Assembly: GCA_040398805.1 (NCBI GenBank)
Contig: JBBATK010000007.1
Location: 53,760-117,759, forward strand
Source: JBBATK01 sp040398805
GTDB taxonomy: Bacteria > Bacteroidota > Ignavibacteria > Kapaibacteriales > NICIL-2
Reading direction: 5' to 3'
Length of the DNA stretch: 64,000 nt
The notes beneath the pieces were generated by a model that searched no databases, was not told the DNA's origin, and worked only from the letters and a program-made list of their open reading frames with translations. Positions within the stretch are counted from its first letter, which is position 1. Every line of letters begins with the position of its first letter. This document shows positions 37,681 through 45,448 of this stretch, in pieces. The translations under genes were made by a program, and so were the position numbers.

Positions 37681-38382
37681 CTACACACGAAAGGAGTTTC
37701 CATTTATTGTGGAAATTTCGAGCCGCGAATATACCATTCCGTGCCGAACCGTGAGCACGGGAAGTGCACTTTGGCGGGCAATGGTGGCCGTGATGGCCAT
37801 TCGCAGCGCTTCTGCGGGATTCTCCGCTTGCACGCGGAGCAGAAAGGATGCGAGCTCCGTGGCGTAGCGCGGGGGTACACCCAGAGGCCGGAGCAGGGAC
37901 AGGGCTTTCATGACCGGCGCATGCTCCGCCGGCGGCACGCATGCCAATATCTCTCCCAGCTGAACGAAGGTGGTGTAACACATGGATGTCGCCAGGGCTC
38001 TTTCCAAGAGAGACACCTCCTTAGTCCCCGTCAGGAAGGCCGCGATGACATCCGTCTCGACGAGGATGCCCTTGTCGCTGTCGGTCACCGGCGACTCCGC
38101 CGATCCTTCCGGTACCGATCCAGCCGTCCCGGGCGCGTGGGTGTTTCGCGCCAGCGACACAAGCGCCTCGTTGGACGCGGAGCATCCCCGCAGTCGCAAT
38201 CCTTCCACCACGACGCCGAGCGGAAGCATCTGCGTTTCTGCGATCCTCGAGAGATGGTCGGAACAATCCCCGACAAGGGTGATTTCCGCGATGGCCCCGG
38301 CACGGTGACGCAGCAGTTCGCGTTCGCCGAACGGCAGTTCGACACTACCGTCGTCACCGATGCGGGCGTAGATCTTATCCAT
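37681..38382 (-). CDS. PIN-domain protein with AbrB-like N-terminus
   Basis: The 233-residue protein appears to have two parts. Residues 1-40 (IYARIGDDGSVELPFGERE, then AGAIAEITLVGD) resemble an AbrB/SpoVT-type swapped-hairpin domain. After a linker, residues 105-225 look like a VapC-type PIN nuclease: ILVETDVIAAFLTG with D111, CYTTFVQLGEILA with E144, and a final ALPVLTVRH strand. A third acidic residue may be E191; the usual last Asp is missing. If right, toxin-like and antitoxin-like parts are fused. It lies between ctpA and rpoD, both on the same strand. The family call is tentative. Confidence 0.55.
   Translation of the reverse strand: MDKIYARIGDDGSVELPFGERELLRHRAGAIAEITLVGDCSDHLSRIAETQMLPLGVVVEGLRLRGCSASNEALVSLARNTHAPGTAGSVPEGSAESPVTDSDKGILVETDVIAAFLTGTKEVSLLERALATSMCYTTFVQLGEILACVPPAEHAPVMKALSLLRPLGVPPRYATELASFLLRVQAENPAEALRMAITATIARQSALPVLTVRHGMVYSRLEISTINGNSFRV
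37726..37733 (-). promoter_or_regulatory. Possible -7 box for rpoD
   Basis: TATATTCG on the minus strand has one mismatch to TAnnTTTG and lies within the end of the PIN-domain gene, 160 bases before rpoD. Confidence 0.25.
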
Positions 38383-38403
38383 GAGATTGAGCGGGAGGTA
38401 TGT

Positions 38404-40098
38404 TCATCGAGTGGCTACCCTTGGCGTCAGGAATCGCGCATAGGCGCGGGTGCGGATAAGGTCCGCGCACGCCGCAACGGATTCGTCCCGCGCCATGACC
38501 ATCTGCTGGTAATCGTTCTCACCCGTGAAGCGAGACGTCACTTCGTCCTTCAACAGCCGCACAAAGGTCTTGGCATGCGCTCGAACGAAGGCGCTCTGCT
38601 GTTTGCTCATTTCCGACTCCAATCCGCGCAGTCCGCGCTCGATACCATCCAGGTGCGGCTCGCTGGCCGTCATTGTCCGCGCCTCTTGGAGTTTCTTGCG
38701 TAAGGAAGCATGCGGGTCCAGGCCGTCTTCACGGACGAGTCGCTCGAGATCGGGCAGGAGGGATTGTGCATCGAATCCCGGCGGCATCTTCGATGTCCGC
38801 GCAGCGAACGACGTCGCCGCCTTGAACACGAGTCCTTTGCGCACCACCTCCTGCACCGCCATGGGAAGGTCTTCATCGCGTATCGCGGTATCGGGAGAAA
38901 TACCGCAAGCATCGGCCACCGGCCGGTTCAGCGAGGTGGCGAACATCTTCGGTGTGAAGACGGAATCCGTTCCTGCACTCTTCTTCGAGTAGTCCCTACG
39001 CTGGATGCAGCGGCCGGACGGACAGTAATAGCGCTGCGTGGTGAGCTTCAAGGTGGTTCCGTACGGCAAGGGATACTGTGATTGCACGAGCCCCTTTCCG
39101 AAGGTCTGCTCCCCGCAGATCACCGCCCGGTCCAGATCCTGCAGGCACCCGGCCACCACTTCCGCGGCGCTTGCGGAGGATTTGTTGACAAGGACGATCA
39201 TGGGACTTTCCGTGTCGTAGGGCACGCTGTTGTTCGTGTACACACGCGTATCGCCGTCGCGACGGCCTTTGGTCGTGACGATGATGGAGCCCGTCTTCGT
39301 GAACAGCTCGCACACGCTCACCGCCGCATCAAGGAGTCCGCCGGGATTATCCCGCAGGTCCAGGATAAATCCGGATATCGGACCCTGCGCGCGAAGCGAA
39401 TCCATGGCAATCATCATCTCCTGCGCCGTCTTCCGCGTGAAGCGTTCCAGCTTGATGACACCGATGCCATCGGCACGACGCACCGAATACGTCACGCTTC
39501 GCACGGTGATGTCATTGCGCTGAACATCGAACCTCAAGGTATCGCTCCTGCCCTCCCGCAACACCTCCACCTTCGCCACAGAGCCACGCTCGCCGCGCGT
39601 GTAGCGACGGAGGTCTTTAGGTGTCACGGAGATCACATTGACACCGTCTACCGACACAAGACGGTCTCCCTTGCGCAACCCCGCCTTCTCCGCAGCGTAT
39701 CCTTGCGCCACGCCCGTGATGGTGAGCATGCTGTCCATGACTCCCACCTGTATACCCAGGCCCACGTACCGACCCGATACCTGCGAGTCGAAATCTTCCG
39801 ATTGCGTCTCGTCCATGTACACCGTGTAGGGATCGAGCGATGCGAGCATGGCGTCAAGGCCGATGCGGACGAACTTCTCCGGCTCCACATCGTCCACATA
39901 CTCCAGGCTCACCCGACGGAACACCTCGGTGTAGGTCTCCAGCGCCTTGCTTATCCGGTAGTAGAGCGACTCGTTCGCACGGATCCAGCCAAGCGAGCTG
40001 CCGGCGACAAGTACGGACAGCACGATGACAGTTCCGCGTTTGGTGAAGCGGCGACGTCGGTCGGAACCGACGAGGGATGTTGGTGTTCGTTGCGACAT
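38404..40098 (-). CDS. ctpA: C-terminal processing protease (S41 family)
   Basis: The 564-residue protein has an N-terminal membrane anchor/signal (GTVIVLSVLVAGSSLGWI), a PDZ domain (GVAQGYAAEKAGLRKGDRLVSVDGVNV region) and a tail-specific protease core. The catalytic Ser lies in NKSSASAAEVVAG and the Lys in GEQTFGKGLVQ. It trims C-termini of envelope proteins in the periplasm. I use the ATG at 40098; a GTG at 40113 overlapping the glyS stop is also possible. It lies between glyS and the PIN gene. Confidence 0.93.
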   Translation of the reverse strand: MSQRTPTSLVGSDRRRRFTKRGTVIVLSVLVAGSSLGWIRANESLYYRISKALETYTEVFRRVSLEYVDDVEPEKFVRIGLDAMLASLDPYTVYMDETQSEDFDSQVSGRYVGLGIQVGVMDSMLTITGVAQGYAAEKAGLRKGDRLVSVDGVNVISVTPKDLRRYTRGERGSVAKVEVLREGRSDTLRFDVQRNDITVRSVTYSVRRADGIGVIKLERFTRKTAQEMMIAMDSLRAQGPISGFILDLRDNPGGLLDAAVSVCELFTKTGSIIVTTKGRRDGDTRVYTNNSVPYDTESPMIVLVNKSSASAAEVVAGCLQDLDRAVICGEQTFGKGLVQSQYPLPYGTTLKLTTQRYYCPSGRCIQRRDYSKKSAGTDSVFTPKMFATSLNRPVADACGISPDTAIRDEDLPMAVQEVVRKGLVFKAATSFAARTSKMPPGFDAQSLLPDLERLVREDGLDPHASLRKKLQEARTMTASEPHLDGIERGLRGLESEMSKQQSAFVRAHAKTFVRLLKDEVTSRFTGENDYQQMVMARDESVAACADLIRTRAYARFLTPRVATR

Positions 40099-40109
40099 GC
40101 GGGATAGGT

Positions 40110-41537
40110 TCACTCGAGTTTATCAAGCAGGTACGCGCGCAACGACGTGGCATCGATGCGGTCCTGCTGCATGGAGTCCCGGTGGCGGACGGTGACGGTG
40201 CCGTCTTCCGTGGATTGACCGTCCACGGTCACACAGAACGGCGTACCGATTTCGTCCTGACGCCGGTACCGACGTCCGATCGCACCGCCGTCGTCGTATT
40301 GCGCCTTCATGGACTTCTGAATATCGCGATACATCTTCTCTGCCATCTCGGGCATGCCGTCCTTGTTCACCAGCGGAAGTATCGCCACGGTGACGGGTGC
40401 CAGACGCGGGTGGAAACGCAGGACGGTGCGGGTCTCGCCGTCGGACCCTTCGGAGGCGACGGTCTCTTCGTCGTAGGCGTTACACAGGAAGGCCATGAAC
40501 GAGCGTGACGCTCCGGCCGATGTCTCGATGACATACGGCACATAGCGTTCGCGAGTGACGGTGTCCACGTACTCCAGTTTCTTCCCGCTATACTCCTGAT
40601 GGCGCATCAGGTCGAAGTCCGTCCGTGAATGGATACCCTCGATCTCGCCCCAACCGAAGGGGAAAAGGAATTCTATATCCACCGCCGCATTGGCGTAGTG
40701 GGCCAAACGTTCATGGACCTTGCGGCGAAGACGATCGTTCTTCATGCCGTGACGCAGGAACCAGGACCACCGTTGCTCCAACCAGAACTCATAATGATCC
40801 AGCTCGCTGCCCGGCTTGACGAAGTACTGCATCTCCATCTGCTCGAACTCCCGCGTGCGGAACAGGAAGTTCTTCGTGTTGATCTCATTGCGGAACGCCT
40901 TGCCGATCTGCGCGATGCCGAATGGGACTTTCTGACGCGACGAGTCCATGACGTTCTTGAAATTGACGAAGATGCCTTGCGCCGTTTCGGGACGCAGGAA
41001 GACGGCCGCGCCGGTGTCTTCCACGGGACCGATGAAGGTCTTGAACATGAGGTTGAAATTCCTCACTTCGGTCCAATCCTTCGTGCCGCTCACGGGATCG
41101 GGGATACCCGCATCGATGATGATCGCATACAGGTCCGCCGGCTCCTTTGCTTCCGCCAGCCGCTGTTCCAGCGCATCGGCATCGGCGGTCTTCCCTTTCT
41201 TGCGCAAGCGCTCGATGTAATCCTCGATCAGGTTGTCCGCACGATGACGTGCCTTGCTCGTCTTGTTGTCGATCATGGGATCGGTGAACTGCTGCACGTG
41301 ACCGCTGGCCTCCCACGTACGAGGGTGCATGAGTATCGACGCATCGAGACCGACGATTTCATCGCGATAGGTCATGTCGCGCCACCAGGCGTCCTTGATG
41401 TTGCGCAGCAGTTCCACGCCTAGAGGACCGTAGTCCCAGCATCCATTGAGTCCGCCGTAGATCTCCGACGATTGGAAAACGAAGCCCCTACGCTTCGCCA
41501 AGGAAATGACCGTGTCGAGGGTGAATGTCTGCGCCAT
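40110..41537 (-). CDS. glyS: Glycine--tRNA ligase (single-chain, alpha2 type)
   Basis: This is a class II aminoacyl-tRNA synthetase of 475 residues, the dimeric form found in Bacteroidota rather than the alpha2-beta2 form. It starts with VISLAKRRGFVFQSSEIYGG and WDYGPLGVELL. Motif 2 reads IGKAFRNEINTKNFLFRTREF, split here by eye, and motif 3 follows in GASRSFMAFL. The C-terminal anticodon domain contains APVTVAILPLVNKDG. Its stop lies 11 bases before the ctpA ATG. Confidence 0.96.
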   Translation of the reverse strand: MAQTFTLDTVISLAKRRGFVFQSSEIYGGLNGCWDYGPLGVELLRNIKDAWWRDMTYRDEIVGLDASILMHPRTWEASGHVQQFTDPMIDNKTSKARHRADNLIEDYIERLRKKGKTADADALEQRLAEAKEPADLYAIIIDAGIPDPVSGTKDWTEVRNFNLMFKTFIGPVEDTGAAVFLRPETAQGIFVNFKNVMDSSRQKVPFGIAQIGKAFRNEINTKNFLFRTREFEQMEMQYFVKPGSELDHYEFWLEQRWSWFLRHGMKNDRLRRKVHERLAHYANAAVDIEFLFPFGWGEIEGIHSRTDFDLMRHQEYSGKKLEYVDTVTRERYVPYVIETSAGASRSFMAFLCNAYDEETVASEGSDGETRTVLRFHPRLAPVTVAILPLVNKDGMPEMAEKMYRDIQKSMKAQYDDGGAIGRRYRRQDEIGTPFCVTVDGQSTEDGTVTVRHRDSMQQDRIDATSLRAYLLDKLE

Positions 41538-41723
41538 AGGTCTATATGATTCTCTGTTACATGAATTGTCTTGATGATCCGCCGCTCACGAATCCGCATC
41601 CTCGTGCCGATGCCGCCCCGTGGGAGGTCGCATCCTGAGCGGAAGGAAATCCGTGACGACAAAAATAACGATGCCCGCTTCCACATCCTGTGTCCATGCC
41701 ATGACCGCGGTACTTCACGACGA

Positions 41724-42542
41724 TCACTCTTTCAAAGCGCCGGCTGTCAGGCCTTTGATGATCTGTCGTTGGAAGAACACGAACACCGTCAGCACCGGCA
41801 GAGCGGAAATGCTCGCGCCCGCCATCAGGTGTCCCCAATCGATACTCTGCTTGCCCACATAGAATGCGAGTCCGACGGGCAGGGTACGGTGCGCCTCATC
41901 GTTCGTGAACAGGAAGGGATAGAGGAAGGAATTCCAGTTTCCAAGGAAGACATAGATGGCAAGCACGGTAAGGATGGGCGCGCAGAGCGGCATGACGATG
42001 CGGAACAGCACATAGGATTCCGCCGCACCGTCCAGCCGCGCCGCCTCTTCCACAGCGGCGGGGAGCGACTCCACGTATTGCTTGACAAGGAACACGCCGA
42101 AGGGGGTCACGAGCCACGGCACGATGAGCGCCGCGTAGCTGTTGATCCACCGTAACTCCACCATGAGTCGGAACAGAGGGATCATGATCACTTGCGGAGG
42201 AATGATGAGGACGGCGAGGAGCGAGGCGAAGACGAGCTTCGAGCCCGGCACCCTGCGTCGGGCCAAGGCGTACCCCGTAAGGAAGCAGAAAAGGATGTTC
42301 CCGGCGGTGACGACGAGTCCGACGCCGATGGAGTTGAGGAAGTAGCGAGAGAAGGAGTCCGAGCTCAACGCCTCCGAGTAATTCACCATCGAGTAGGGTG
42401 CTCTCACCAATGCCCACAGACTCCCGTATTGTTCCGGGTTCTCGTGGAGCGAGGTGATGATCATCCACGCCATGGGAAACAGCATCACGATGGCGACGAC
42501 CGCCAGGAGCACGTGAAGGGCGATGTCTTTGGCGCGATTCAT
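41724..42542 (-). CDS. Carbohydrate ABC transporter permease (MalG-like)
   Basis: This six-helix inner-membrane permease has 272 residues. It begins with a hydrophobic helix (VLLAVVAIVMLFPMAWMIITS), has ARRRVPGSKLVF, and the EAA loop reads VEEAARLDGAAESYVLFRIV followed by MPLCAPILTVLAIYVFLGNWN, as in MalG/CUT1 permeases. A partner permease, an ATPase and a sugar-binding protein are not in the window. Its ATG overlaps the nadD stop by 4 bases. Confidence 0.88.
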   Translation of the reverse strand: MNRAKDIALHVLLAVVAIVMLFPMAWMIITSLHENPEQYGSLWALVRAPYSMVNYSEALSSDSFSRYFLNSIGVGLVVTAGNILFCFLTGYALARRRVPGSKLVFASLLAVLIIPPQVIMIPLFRLMVELRWINSYAALIVPWLVTPFGVFLVKQYVESLPAAVEEAARLDGAAESYVLFRIVMPLCAPILTVLAIYVFLGNWNSFLYPFLFTNDEAHRTLPVGLAFYVGKQSIDWGHLMAGASISALPVLTVFVFFQRQIIKGLTAGALKE

Positions 42543-43177
42543 ATCTCAGCACCCCCGCGCTGCGCCTCGGTCTTACCCGCATATAATCCATGACGACGGA
42601 TCATGCGGCGAACCGTCTCAGGTACCGCGTAGCGGACGGACTCGCCCCGCGCGCACATGGATCGGATGATACTGGACGAAAGTTCGATGCATGGCGGAAA
42701 CAGTTCGATCGGTGCGTTTCCGATCTCCGACATGCGTCGCATCATGGCAAGGTCGGCGTCGGACGGTTCGGGCGTGCGCCGCGCCACGCAGACCGTGGCG
42801 TTGCGGACGATCTCTTCCCACTCCCTCCACTCCGCAAAACGTTGGAGCAGGTCTTGTCCGATAAGAAGGAAGAGTTCGGTATGCGGATACCGCTCGCGAA
42901 AGTGGCGGACGGTGGATATGGTGAAGGAGACGTCTTTGCGCCTGAGCTCCACGTCGCTCACCGCGAAACGAGGATTGGTGCGGCAGACGGAGCGGAGCAT
43001 CGCCAGGCGCCGAGGCGCGTCGGCTACTCCTTGCTCGTCTTTTTTGAATGGAGAGATGAAGGTCGGCACGAACATGCACGTGTCCAGACCGACGTGCTCG
43101 ACGAAATGCTCGGCTACCGCACAATGTCCGATATGCACCGGATTAAACGATCCGCCGAAAATGCCTAGTCGTTTCAC
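42539..43177 (-). CDS. nadD: Nicotinate-nucleotide adenylyltransferase
   Basis: NadD adenylates nicotinate mononucleotide in NAD synthesis. The 212-residue protein has the nucleotidyltransferase site GIFGGSFNPVHIGHCAVAE and the C-terminal SSSIIRSM motif. The frame is open to 43285, but only the GTG at 43177 gives the expected start (VKRLGIFGGSFNP). It begins 55 bases after the nuoF stop, and the MalG-like permease overlaps its end. A shared transcript with nuoF is plausible. Confidence 0.93.
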   Translation of the reverse strand: MKRLGIFGGSFNPVHIGHCAVAEHFVEHVGLDTCMFVPTFISPFKKDEQGVADAPRRLAMLRSVCRTNPRFAVSDVELRRKDVSFTISTVRHFRERYPHTELFLLIGQDLLQRFAEWREWEEIVRNATVCVARRTPEPSDADLAMMRRMSEIGNAPIELFPPCIELSSSIIRSMCARGESVRYAVPETVRRMIRRHGLYAGKTEAQRGGAEI

Positions 43178-43232
43178 GCTGGTCGAGAGGTAGTGAGCAG
43201 TGGAGCCGCGTCCGCAGCGTCGGGGTCGGTGC

Positions 43233-44564
43233 CTATGCGTTGAGTTCCAGGGTCGTGGCTGTCTCTCTGCGACCGTGCACGACATTGACCGGTACGAAGG
43301 AACGAGAGGACTTCACCTTCGCTTCGAACTCGTGACGGAACTTGCGCAGGAACCCTTGCACGGGCCAGGCGGCCGCTTCGCCCAACGCACAGATCGTGTT
43401 GCCGTCGATGTTATTGGCCACACTCATGAGCAGGTCGATGTCGGATATGGTGGCATCACCCTTGACGATGCGCTTGAGGATCTTCTCCATCCACCCGCAC
43501 CCTTCGCGGCACGGCGTGCACTGACCGCACGACTCGTGATGGTAGAAGTGCACGATGCGCAAGAGCAGTTTCGGAATGTCCGTGTCTTCATCCATCACCA
43601 TCACACCGCCGGTACCGATGAACGTCTTGTACTTCTTCAGGTCTTCGTTATTCATGATGACCCCGTCGATCTCATCGCCGGAGAGAGGAGGCATGGAGGA
43701 ACCGCCGGGGATGACGGCTTTGACTTTCTTGTTCCCCGGCACACCGCCGCCGTATTTGTAGATGAGGTCCTTGAGCGAGACATCCGTGGGAAGCTCGTAC
43801 ACACCGGGCGTGTTCAAGTGTCCGCTCAGACCGTAGAGCAACGTTCCGCAGTGGCCCGCTGCACCGATCTGGGAATACGCTTCCGGACCCATGGCGAAGA
43901 TGGGAGGAACCGTGGCGAGGGTCTCGACGTTGTTGATGGTCGTGGGCATTCCCCACAGACCCTTGTTCGCGGGGAACGGCGGTTTGAAACGCGGATATCC
44001 GCGCTCCCCTTCCAAGGAGTTCATGAGCGCCGTCTCTTCGCCGCACACATAGGCGCCCGCACCCTTATGGACCACGATGTCCATGCTGTAGGAACCGCCG
44101 AACGTGTCTTTCATCTTCGCACCGAGGAAGCCCTTGGCATACGCGTCGTCGACCGCCTTCTCCATGAGGCTCACCCACTTGTGGTACTCACCACGGATGT
44201 AGATGAACGCCGTCGCTATGCCCATGGCATACCCCGCGATCATGATGCCCTCGATGAGCTGATGAGGATTGGCTTCGAGGATTTGACGGTCCTTGAACGA
44301 GCCGGGTTCGGACTCATCGCCGTTGATGGCGAGGTACTTCGGCTTGTCGTTGCCCTTCGGCATGAAGGTCCATTTCAGTCCCGTCGGGAAACACGCACCG
44401 CCGCGACCGCGCAGACCGGATTTCTTCACTTCATTCGACACCTCGTCGGGTGTCAGCGTCAGCGCCTTGCGGTATTGCTCATACCCGCCATTGGCTACGT
44501 AAACGTCGATTTCATGAAGGTTCGGGATCTTCGGAAGGACAATATTCGGTGCTGTGTACATCAT
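43233..44564 (-). CDS. nuoF: NADH-quinone oxidoreductase subunit F
   Basis: This 443-residue subunit is the NADH- and FMN-binding part of respiratory complex I. It shows KSGLRGRGGACFPTGLKW (nucleotide binding), NGDESEPGSFKDR (FMN), GAGAYVCGEETALMNSLEG and the iron-sulfur motif ESCGQCTPCREG with a following Cys. I start at the ATG at 44564 (44561 also possible). A TATATTTG promoter box lies 24 bases upstream. The usual nuoE and nuoG neighbours are absent; nadD follows. Confidence 0.95.
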   Translation of the reverse strand: MMYTAPNIVLPKIPNLHEIDVYVANGGYEQYRKALTLTPDEVSNEVKKSGLRGRGGACFPTGLKWTFMPKGNDKPKYLAINGDESEPGSFKDRQILEANPHQLIEGIMIAGYAMGIATAFIYIRGEYHKWVSLMEKAVDDAYAKGFLGAKMKDTFGGSYSMDIVVHKGAGAYVCGEETALMNSLEGERGYPRFKPPFPANKGLWGMPTTINNVETLATVPPIFAMGPEAYSQIGAAGHCGTLLYGLSGHLNTPGVYELPTDVSLKDLIYKYGGGVPGNKKVKAVIPGGSSMPPLSGDEIDGVIMNNEDLKKYKTFIGTGGVMVMDEDTDIPKLLLRIVHFYHHESCGQCTPCREGCGWMEKILKRIVKGDATISDIDLLMSVANNIDGNTICALGEAAAWPVQGFLRKFRHEFEAKVKSSRSFVPVNVVHGRRETATTLELNA

Positions 44565-44588
44565 CGTTAACTCCAGTGCGTTAGTGCG

Positions 44589-44596
44589 CAAATATA
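44589..44596 (-). promoter_or_regulatory. -7 box for nuoF
   Basis: TATATTTG on the minus strand matches TAnnTTTG and lies 24 bases before the ATG at 44564, suggesting a short leader. Confidence 0.5.
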
Positions 44597-44722
44597 CAAC
44601 GGCAACGAGTGCCACCTTGTGGTGACGTCGACACTCTTTTTTCAACACGAGGCCGGACGATTAACGTCTTCCGGGACGTAAGGAGCGGATTGCCGATCAA
44701 CGTCTGCCGACATCACTTTCCA

Positions 44723-45304
44723 TCATCGCTTTCCCCCTCCGGAGGCAAGGACCTGCGCGCGCTCCACCATGGAGAGCTCTTTCCAGGTTCCTGCCGGCAG
44801 GTCACCCAGACGGTATTCACCGATAGAGACGCGGATGAGACGCAACGTGGGGAACCCGACAGCGGCTGTCATCCGTCGCACTTGACGGTTTTTGCCCTCT
44901 GTAAGCGTGATGGATATCCACGTATCAGGTATGGATTTCCGCACGCGGATGGGCGGTACACGCGGCGCAACGGTCGGTTGAGGGTCCAGGATGTTCGCTT
45001 CGCACGGCATCGTTTTCTGTTTGCGAATCATCACCCCGCGTTGTAGTTCCCGTAAAGCTTCGGGAGTAGGTACACCTTCCACTTGCACGTGATAGGTACG
45101 CTGATGCGCGCGGTGCGGTGGTAAAATCCTGTCGGGAAGGTCGCGCTCATCGGTAAGCAGGAGCAGTCCCTCGCTGTCGGCATCCAGACGTCCGACGGGA
45201 TACACGCGCGGCGGCAGACCGAACTCCGCGAGCGTCCTGTTCGGCGAGCCATCGGGCGTGAAGGCACTGATGAAGCCGTACGGCTTATGCAGAGCAATGA
45301 GCAT
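44723..45304 (-). CDS. rluE: 23S rRNA pseudouridine synthase RluE
   Basis: This short pseudouridine synthase of the RsuA/RluB/E/F family has 193 residues and no S4 domain. The catalytic Asp lies in VGRLDADSEGLLLLT. The sequence TYHVQVEGVPTPEAL, PPIRVRKSIPDTW and EGKNRQVRRMTAAVGFPTLRLIR fits RluE closely. RluE converts U2457 in E. coli 23S rRNA. It stands alone between the OmpA-family gene and nuoF. Confidence 0.9.
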   Translation of the reverse strand: MLIALHKPYGFISAFTPDGSPNRTLAEFGLPPRVYPVGRLDADSEGLLLLTDERDLPDRILPPHRAHQRTYHVQVEGVPTPEALRELQRGVMIRKQKTMPCEANILDPQPTVAPRVPPIRVRKSIPDTWISITLTEGKNRQVRRMTAAVGFPTLRLIRVSIGEYRLGDLPAGTWKELSMVERAQVLASGGGKR

Positions 45305-45448
45305 AGGAAGTCAACCTCGGGAAACCGGGCGATGGATCGAACCTGCGAACAGCGACCTCGACGATACCGTGGGTCCGCCGGCATGCGGCAGGCGCTTGTC
45401 AGACATGTAGCGAGGGCTCGGTGTCATCTGCATGCATGTCCCACGGGA

